DNA from: an uncultured Acidimicrobiaceae bacterium
GTDB lineage: Bacteria; Actinomycetota; Acidimicrobiia; Acidimicrobiales; RAAP-2
DNA length: 9,202 nucleotides
Assembly: GCA_937894805.1 (NCBI GenBank)
Contig: CALAYR010000021.1
Location: 1-9,202, forward strand
Direction of reading: 5' to 3'
Shown here: positions 5,182 through 9,202 of the stretch, piece by piece
How the letters are laid out: each line of letters begins with the position of its first letter
Numbering within the stretch: the first letter of the stretch is position 1
The notes under the pieces: generated by a model
What the model saw: only the letters and a program-made list of their open reading frames with translations
Told to the model about the DNA's origin: nothing
Database searches by the model: none
Translations under genes and position numbers: made by a program

Positions 5182-7847
5182 GCCGGGCAGGCGCCCGCAA
5201 GAATTTCTGTCGACGCGCTAAAGGGAGCCGTGGCGTGGACAATGGCGCCGGGGTGCGTTCCCTGACGCGGGGTGGCCAAGATGTCAAAGGCGTCATGAGC
5301 GTTGTCGCCGAGGATGAATGAGTAACAACCCGGTACGAACTGGTATTGCCGGTTGGTCGAATTCCAGGTGCCGGACTGCAGAGCGGTGACCGCTGCGTTG
5401 GTGCTTCCTGAAACGCAGGTGCTCGAGTTCGTGGTTGACGTGCCGGTAGTGGTACGGCAACGAGTAGCCGCGACGGTGCCCAGCAGAAGTTTGGGTTGGC
5501 CTGACGAAGCGGGTGGTGCCACGTAGAGCTGGGAAATCGTGGTGAAGTTCTTGACGCCGTCGCCCATGGTGACGCGCGGTTGGACTCGCAGACAGAGTGA
5601 CGTGGCGGTGGTCGTGGCGCAACTGATGGAACTCGTGGGGAACGTGGAGTCGGTAGTGGGGTAGGTCAGCCCAAAACCGAAGGGAAAGAGAACAGGCCAT
5701 GAAGCACTCTGGTACCAGTTGAAGCCAAGCCCCAGGCCACCGTTGGGAGCACTCTTGAGATCCACTTCATTCTTGATACCCGGCCAGAACGCCTGGTTAT
5801 TGAAGCCCGATGGGCTTGTGGCGGTCGCTACCGGGAAGGTGATGGGGAGATGTCCCGTTGGCGTCGTCACGCCACTAATCAAATCGGCGATGGCCGGTGT
5901 TAGTCGGGCTATGGCGCTATCGGCCGTGGCGTCGCCCGGACCGTTCCAGAATTCGAATACGCCATTGACTGAGCCAATCCACGGCATCGTAACGGGGCCG
6001 GTCGTGAAGAGGGCAACCGAAGTGGGCTTGGTGGCCGCCGCCACCTTAATGAGTGCGTCGTAGCCGTAGGGGAGTTCCAACGTAGAGCGATCAGCACCCT
6101 CTCGTCCGACGTCGTTGGCCATCACGATGACTCGAGACGCTGACTTCATGGCGTCCACTGCCGCATTCAGTGTGTTGTCGAGTGATGTGATGGTGAAGTT
6201 CGGGGCCTTTTGTAGCCAGCTCAGGTGGAGCGCAAAGGAATCGCCGGCGTTGGCACGAAAGCTCGTGAAGTTGGCGTAGGGAAATTCGGCAGTGCCGTTC
6301 ACCACGATTGTGCGAACTCCGTTGACCTTGAGTTCTGAATTACCGGTGGTCTGCTGCTGAAAGAAGTAGTAGCCGGTGCGTGGAGCCACCCAGACGGCGG
6401 ATGCCTCTTTGCGCACCTTGCCGTTGGCGCCGGTTATTTTCCCAAAGGGTTTCACGCCACCACTCAGCGGTGGATTGAGAACGCGACAGGTCGTGTTGTA
6501 GCCCTGCTGGTTCATTGAAGTGGCGAGAGCACGGCATGTTCCGTTGAGATCCTGCATTGTCAGTAACAACGTTGAGCCATTTTTGGCGAGCGGGAACACG
6601 CCGTTGTTCTTTAACAGAACTGCGGCGCGCCGTTCAATATCGTTGGCAACACTGACGCCCTGGTCGTGCATGCTGGTTGTAAGGGTGGCGCCAACGTTGC
6701 TGTCGTGGACGCCCGTCGGCGTAACTAGTGACGTCCGGAACATCTCGCTGATCACTTTGATGGAGGCGTTGCGTATGCCCAGCTTGGTCTGCGGCGAAAG
6801 AAGCGCCATTGCTGCGTAGCTCAGCGCCACCTGGGGCTTTATTAGAGACACGCTCGCGGAGTAGAGAGATCCGATTCCCTCGCGAACATCAAGGTCCGAC
6901 CGGACGAGACCGGTGAAGCCAAAATTGGCCATCGCGTTAATTAAGGTTTTTGACTTACAGGACTGGATGGTGTTGATGTCGCCGTACGAACACATCATCA
7001 AGAGGTCGTGCTTGCGGCCGTCGGCCAGTGCTGATGCAGCGCCCTGTTGCGCGATGGCAAAAGGGCGGAGATAGTTGTCGTACAGGACTTTGTCCGACAC
7101 CATTTGGTTCAACACCCGACGAGAGTTCTCCTGTCCGTAGGCCCCAAAGTGTTTCAAAACTACGAATGGCACCTTGTCAATGAGTCGACCGACCTCTGCC
7201 TGACCCATGATTCCGGCCAACGTCGGGTTCTCGCCAAAGGTCTCAGATACGCGACCCCACGTTGGTATGCGAGCAATGTTGAGATTCGGTGCTTGGATGC
7301 CCTGGAAATTGAGGAGTGACGTCTCGGTCCCCAGCTGTTCCCCGTAGGCGGCTGCGACGCTGGGGTCCATGGTGGCCGCGAGAGACAATTGGTTCGAGAA
7401 TGTAGTGGGCAACGAGGCCGCATTCGCTCGCTGGTATCGAATTCCAATCGGTCCGTCCTCCAGCGTGATGGAGGGGATCCCAAGAGCGTTGAAGTCGGGC
7501 ATGTACCTGTACTTCGGGCCGGTCAGCGTTAACCAGTTGTTTTGGTTCTGCCACTGCGTACCGGTTACGAAACGCAGGGTCGTGAGTGCGATTTCGGAAG
7601 CCAAGGCCTCACTGGGATGGAGTTGCTCTTCGCAGTTCACCACTTGAGTCGCCAATTGTTCTGGACTGAACCTCTCTTGGTAACTCTGTTCCAACCAGGG
7701 GAGGCTCGCCAGGGAACTGGGCCAGGTGGTAATGGGGCAGGCGGTGGGATCAGGCTGAGCGACGGCCCTGCTGATGAGCGGGGTGCCCGCGAGAACAGAC
7801 AAGGTGAGCGTCAACGCGCTTAGTAGTCGGTGGCGCGGAGCGATCAC
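5178..7847 (-). CDS. Secreted GH3 beta-glucosidase-like hydrolase with PA14-like insert
   Basis: The GTG start at 7847 gives 889 residues with a clean signal peptide (MIAPRHR, hydrophobic core, AVA cut near residue 30). The alternative GTG at 7904 adds 19 polar residues and has no binding site. The GH3 barrel shows LEDGPIGIR (129-137), GRVSETFGEN (198-206), KHF (232-234) and TGLVRSDLD (312-320), where Asp318 is the expected nucleophile. The second domain begins around ERRAAVLLKNNGVFPL (405-420), carries a PA14-like insertion at about 465-545, and resumes with GREGADR, where Glu583 is the likely acid/base. LFPFGFGLTY (720-729) leads into a C-terminal Fn3-like domain containing SQLYVAPP. The usual SDW is SDL here, and the family's later LDxEMP-type motif is not recognisable. 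Expected action is exo-hydrolysis of beta-linked glycosides outside the cell; the sugar is unknown. The gene stands alone between a terminator and a converging gene. Confidence 0.93.
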   Translation of the reverse strand: MIAPRHRLLSALTLTLSVLAGTPLISRAVAQPDPTACPITTWPSSLASLPWLEQSYQERFSPEQLATQVVNCEEQLHPSEALASEIALTTLRFVTGTQWQNQNNWLTLTGPKYRYMPDFNALGIPSITLEDGPIGIRYQRANAASLPTTFSNQLSLAATMDPSVAAAYGEQLGTETSLLNFQGIQAPNLNIARIPTWGRVSETFGENPTLAGIMGQAEVGRLIDKVPFVVLKHFGAYGQENSRRVLNQMVSDKVLYDNYLRPFAIAQQGAASALADGRKHDLLMMCSYGDINTIQSCKSKTLINAMANFGFTGLVRSDLDVREGIGSLYSASVSLIKPQVALSYAAMALLSPQTKLGIRNASIKVISEMFRTSLVTPTGVHDSNVGATLTTSMHDQGVSVANDIERRAAVLLKNNGVFPLAKNGSTLLLTMQDLNGTCRALATSMNQQGYNTTCRVLNPPLSGGVKPFGKITGANGKVRKEASAVWVAPRTGYYFFQQQTTGNSELKVNGVRTIVVNGTAEFPYANFTSFRANAGDSFALHLSWLQKAPNFTITSLDNTLNAAVDAMKSASRVIVMANDVGREGADRSTLELPYGYDALIKVAAATKPTSVALFTTGPVTMPWIGSVNGVFEFWNGPGDATADSAIARLTPAIADLISGVTTPTGHLPITFPVATATSPSGFNNQAFWPGIKNEVDLKSAPNGGLGLGFNWYQSASWPVLFPFGFGLTYPTTDSTFPTSSISCATTTATSLCLRVQPRVTMGDGVKNFTTISQLYVAPPASSGQPKLLLGTVAATRCRTTTGTSTTNSSTCVSGSTNAAVTALQSGTWNSTNRQYQFVPGCYSFILGDNAHDAFDILATPRQGTHPGAIVHATAPFSASTEILAGACPA

Positions 7848-7851
7848 AGAA

Positions 7852-7856
7852 TCCTT
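7852..7856 (-). promoter_or_regulatory. Ribosome binding site for the GH3 gene
   Basis: On the minus strand AAGGA lies 4 nt before the GTG at 7847, in the context GATAAGGATTCT. The spacing is slightly short, but the site and the signal peptide together fix this start. The AT-richer bases 7857-7900 upstream probably contain the promoter, though I cannot assign convincing -10 and -35 boxes. Confidence 0.6.
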
Positions 7857-7957
7857 ATCGTGCTTCGAACAAGTTAGATAACAGTTTAGAAGAAATTCAC
7901 CCACGGTAGATAGTCGCGAATCTCACCGCCGTGGCCCAGAAATTGGAACGGACATGA

Positions 7958-7991
7958 AAAATGGCCATGGCATTAGTGCCATGGCCATTTT
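7958..7991 (-). terminator. Intrinsic terminator of the acyl-CoA dehydrogenase gene
   Basis: A perfect 15-bp inverted repeat (arms 7958-7972 and 7977-7991) encloses a 4-nt loop. Read on the minus strand, the arm AAAATGGCCATGGCA is followed by the loop CTAA, its complement, and a run of five T (7961-7957). It lies 48 nt after the dehydrogenase stop and about 110 nt before the GH3 start, so it separates the two genes. On the plus strand it would end in only four T. Confidence 0.9.
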
Positions 7992-8039
7992 CAAAATCAG
8001 CGCAGACCGTGGCCATCTCGGGCCCCGTCGCACCGCTGG

Positions 8040-9202
8040 TTAGCGGAGCAAGTCCTTGGCGATAGCGCCCACTTGAATCTCGTCAGTTCCGGCGTAAATC
8101 CGCAGAACTCGAGCGTCACGGGCCAGCTGCTCCACGCGGTACTCAGAGACGTAGCCATTACCACCGAAGAGCTGAATCGCCTCGTCGGCAACCTGGCAGG
8201 CCGCCTGTGCGGAGTAGAGCTTCATCGCTGAGGCTTCGGCCATTGAGGTCGGTGCATTGTTAACAGAGCGCTCAATGAACTGGAAGACCATGTTCTGCAC
8301 GTTGACACGAGCAACTTCCATGTTGGCCAACTTCAGTTGAATCAACTGGAAGTCCGAAATGGGCTTGTTCCAAAGCTTGCGGTTCTTGGCGTAATCGATT
8401 GAGAGCTTGAGGCACTCTTCGATAACACCGAGGGACATCGAAGCCACACCGGCCCGCTCGGACACGAAGTTGTCCTTAGCGCTGCTACGACCGCCACCCT
8501 TGGGGTCTTCGGTCTCACCGAGCAAACGGTCCTTGCCGACGCGGAGGTCGGTCATGAACAGGGTTCCAGTTGGCGAGGCCTTCTGACCCATCTTGCGCAT
8601 GGGCTTGCTCTGTTCGAGACCGGGCATGCCCTTGTCGAGAACGAAGGTCAAGACCTTGCGATTGCGCATCTCTTCGCCGGAGCCGTCGTCCAGCTTGGCG
8701 TAGAGCACGATGGTGTCGGCGAAGGGCCCGTTGGTGATCCAAGTCTTTGAACCGTTGATGATGTACTCGTCACCATCGCGACGCGCAGTGGTGGTCATAC
8801 CACCCAGGGCGTCGGAACCGGAGTCTGGCTCGGTGATGGCCCAAGCGCCGACCTTGTCAAAGGTCATCAAGTCAAGGCCCCAACGCTCCATCTGAGCCGG
8901 CGTACCGAGCTTGTTGATGGTGCCACCAGCGAGACCGGTGGAAACGCCCATCGAGGTGACCAGACCGGGGCTCACGCGGCAGAGTTCGATCGTCGAGATC
9001 AACTGGGCACCGGGGTCGCCGCCACCGCGACGAACGCTGGACTCTTCGCCCGTCTTCTTCTTTTCGAGCATCTTGGCGAAGTTCTCCTTCGCCATTTCCT
9101 TCAACCCAAAGACGTCGTACATCTTGCGGATGATCTCGTAGGGGGGAACGCCCTCGTACTCAATCTCGTCGAGGTGGGGACGAATCTCCTTGTCGACGAA
9201 GC
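8040..9202 (-). CDS. Acyl-CoA dehydrogenase, 5' end outside the window
   Basis: The frame is open to the window edge, giving 386 residues from FVDKEIRPHLDE onward. The ATG at 9122 is internal, and perhaps 20 N-terminal residues are missing. Family marks are AWAITEPDSGSDA (FAD and substrate segment), GSKTWITNG, the helix with YAKNRKLWNKPISDFQ, and near the end QLFGGNGY, RDARVLRIY and GTDEIQ. These flavoenzymes oxidise acyl-CoA to 2-enoyl-CoA and pass electrons to ETF. The catalytic glutamate of the medium-chain enzyme (in YEGT) is Ala here (IYAGT, codon 8091-8093). A Glu in VSERAG (codon 8457-8459) sits where isovaleryl- and long-chain acyl-CoA dehydrogenases place theirs, so activity is expected, with a branched or long acyl chain as a reasonable guess. 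The N-terminal part has a Lys/Glu/Gly-rich stretch instead of the usual PEEYGG region. Codons are strongly biased to C/G endings, suggesting high expression. Confidence 0.95.
   Translation of the reverse strand, partial: FVDKEIRPHLDEIEYEGVPPYEIIRKMYDVFGLKEMAKENFAKMLEKKKTGEESSVRRGGGDPGAQLISTIELCRVSPGLVTSMGVSTGLAGGTINKLGTPAQMERWGLDLMTFDKVGAWAITEPDSGSDALGGMTTTARRDGDEYIINGSKTWITNGPFADTIVLYAKLDDGSGEEMRNRKVLTFVLDKGMPGLEQSKPMRKMGQKASPTGTLFMTDLRVGKDRLLGETEDPKGGGRSSAKDNFVSERAGVASMSLGVIEECLKLSIDYAKNRKLWNKPISDFQLIQLKLANMEVARVNVQNMVFQFIERSVNNAPTSMAEASAMKLYSAQAACQVADEAIQLFGGNGYVSEYRVEQLARDARVLRIYAGTDEIQVGAIAKDLLR

Noticed and set aside
7848..7904. GH3 start at GTG 7904
   Set aside because: No binding site, and a Cys/Lys/Asp-containing leader before the signal peptide; GTG 7847 gives a standard signal peptide with AAGGA upstream.
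9120..9122. ATG as the true start of the acyl-CoA dehydrogenase
   Set aside because: The frame continues upstream with family-like sequence (FVDKEIRPHLDE, EIIRK) to the window edge, so this Met is internal.

Overview
The window looks like the end of a draft or metagenome contig from an actinobacterium with a moderately high GC content, possibly of the Acidimicrobiia type. The lineage is inferred from protein style (an IYAGT-type acyl-CoA dehydrogenase, an ADTHAR-type enoyl-CoA hydratase homologue, secreted multi-Fn3 proteins, a WIAQTFLQ/GQN membrane protein) and from GTG/TTG starts; no rRNA or marker gene confirms it. Bases 2-35 match the Illumina TruSeq read-2 adapter from memory. They are a sequencing artefact, and biological sequence begins at about base 36.

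Plus-strand block (36-5181), five closely packed genes. (1) The 3' part of a repeat protein whose 39-49-residue periodicity suggests a beta-propeller. (2) An enoyl-CoA hydratase/isomerase-family protein, GTG start at 967. (3) A small two-helix membrane protein resembling the DUF1003 group. (4) A secreted protein made of seven fibronectin type III domains, start at 2302. (5) A DUF3445 protein related to haem-dependent oxidative N-demethylases, with a TTG start 6 nt after gene 4. The gaps are 16, 11, 70 and 6 nt, so co-transcription is plausible, although the products belong to different compartments and pathways.

Minus-strand block (5178-9202), two genes. A secreted family 3 glycoside hydrolase with a PA14-like insertion and a C-terminal Fn3-like domain is re-started at a GTG at 7847. 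Upstream of it, a 15-bp perfect hairpin terminator (7958-7991) closes an acyl-CoA dehydrogenase gene whose 5' end runs out of the window. The glycosidase and the DUF3445 gene converge, and their stop codons share one TTAA.

Taken together, the region combines cell-surface or secreted functions (propeller, Fn3 array, glycosidase) with acyl-CoA metabolism (hydratase homologue, dehydrogenase) and one haem enzyme. I see no mobile element, CRISPR array, tRNA or rRNA. No intergenic gap exceeds 300 bases; the largest is 7848-8039, which holds the terminator and presumably the glycosidase promoter. I do not see a clear new multi-gene system. The most unusual items are the two-class Fn3 array with cysteine hairpins, the truncated propeller, and two enzymes whose usual catalytic residues are replaced or moved.
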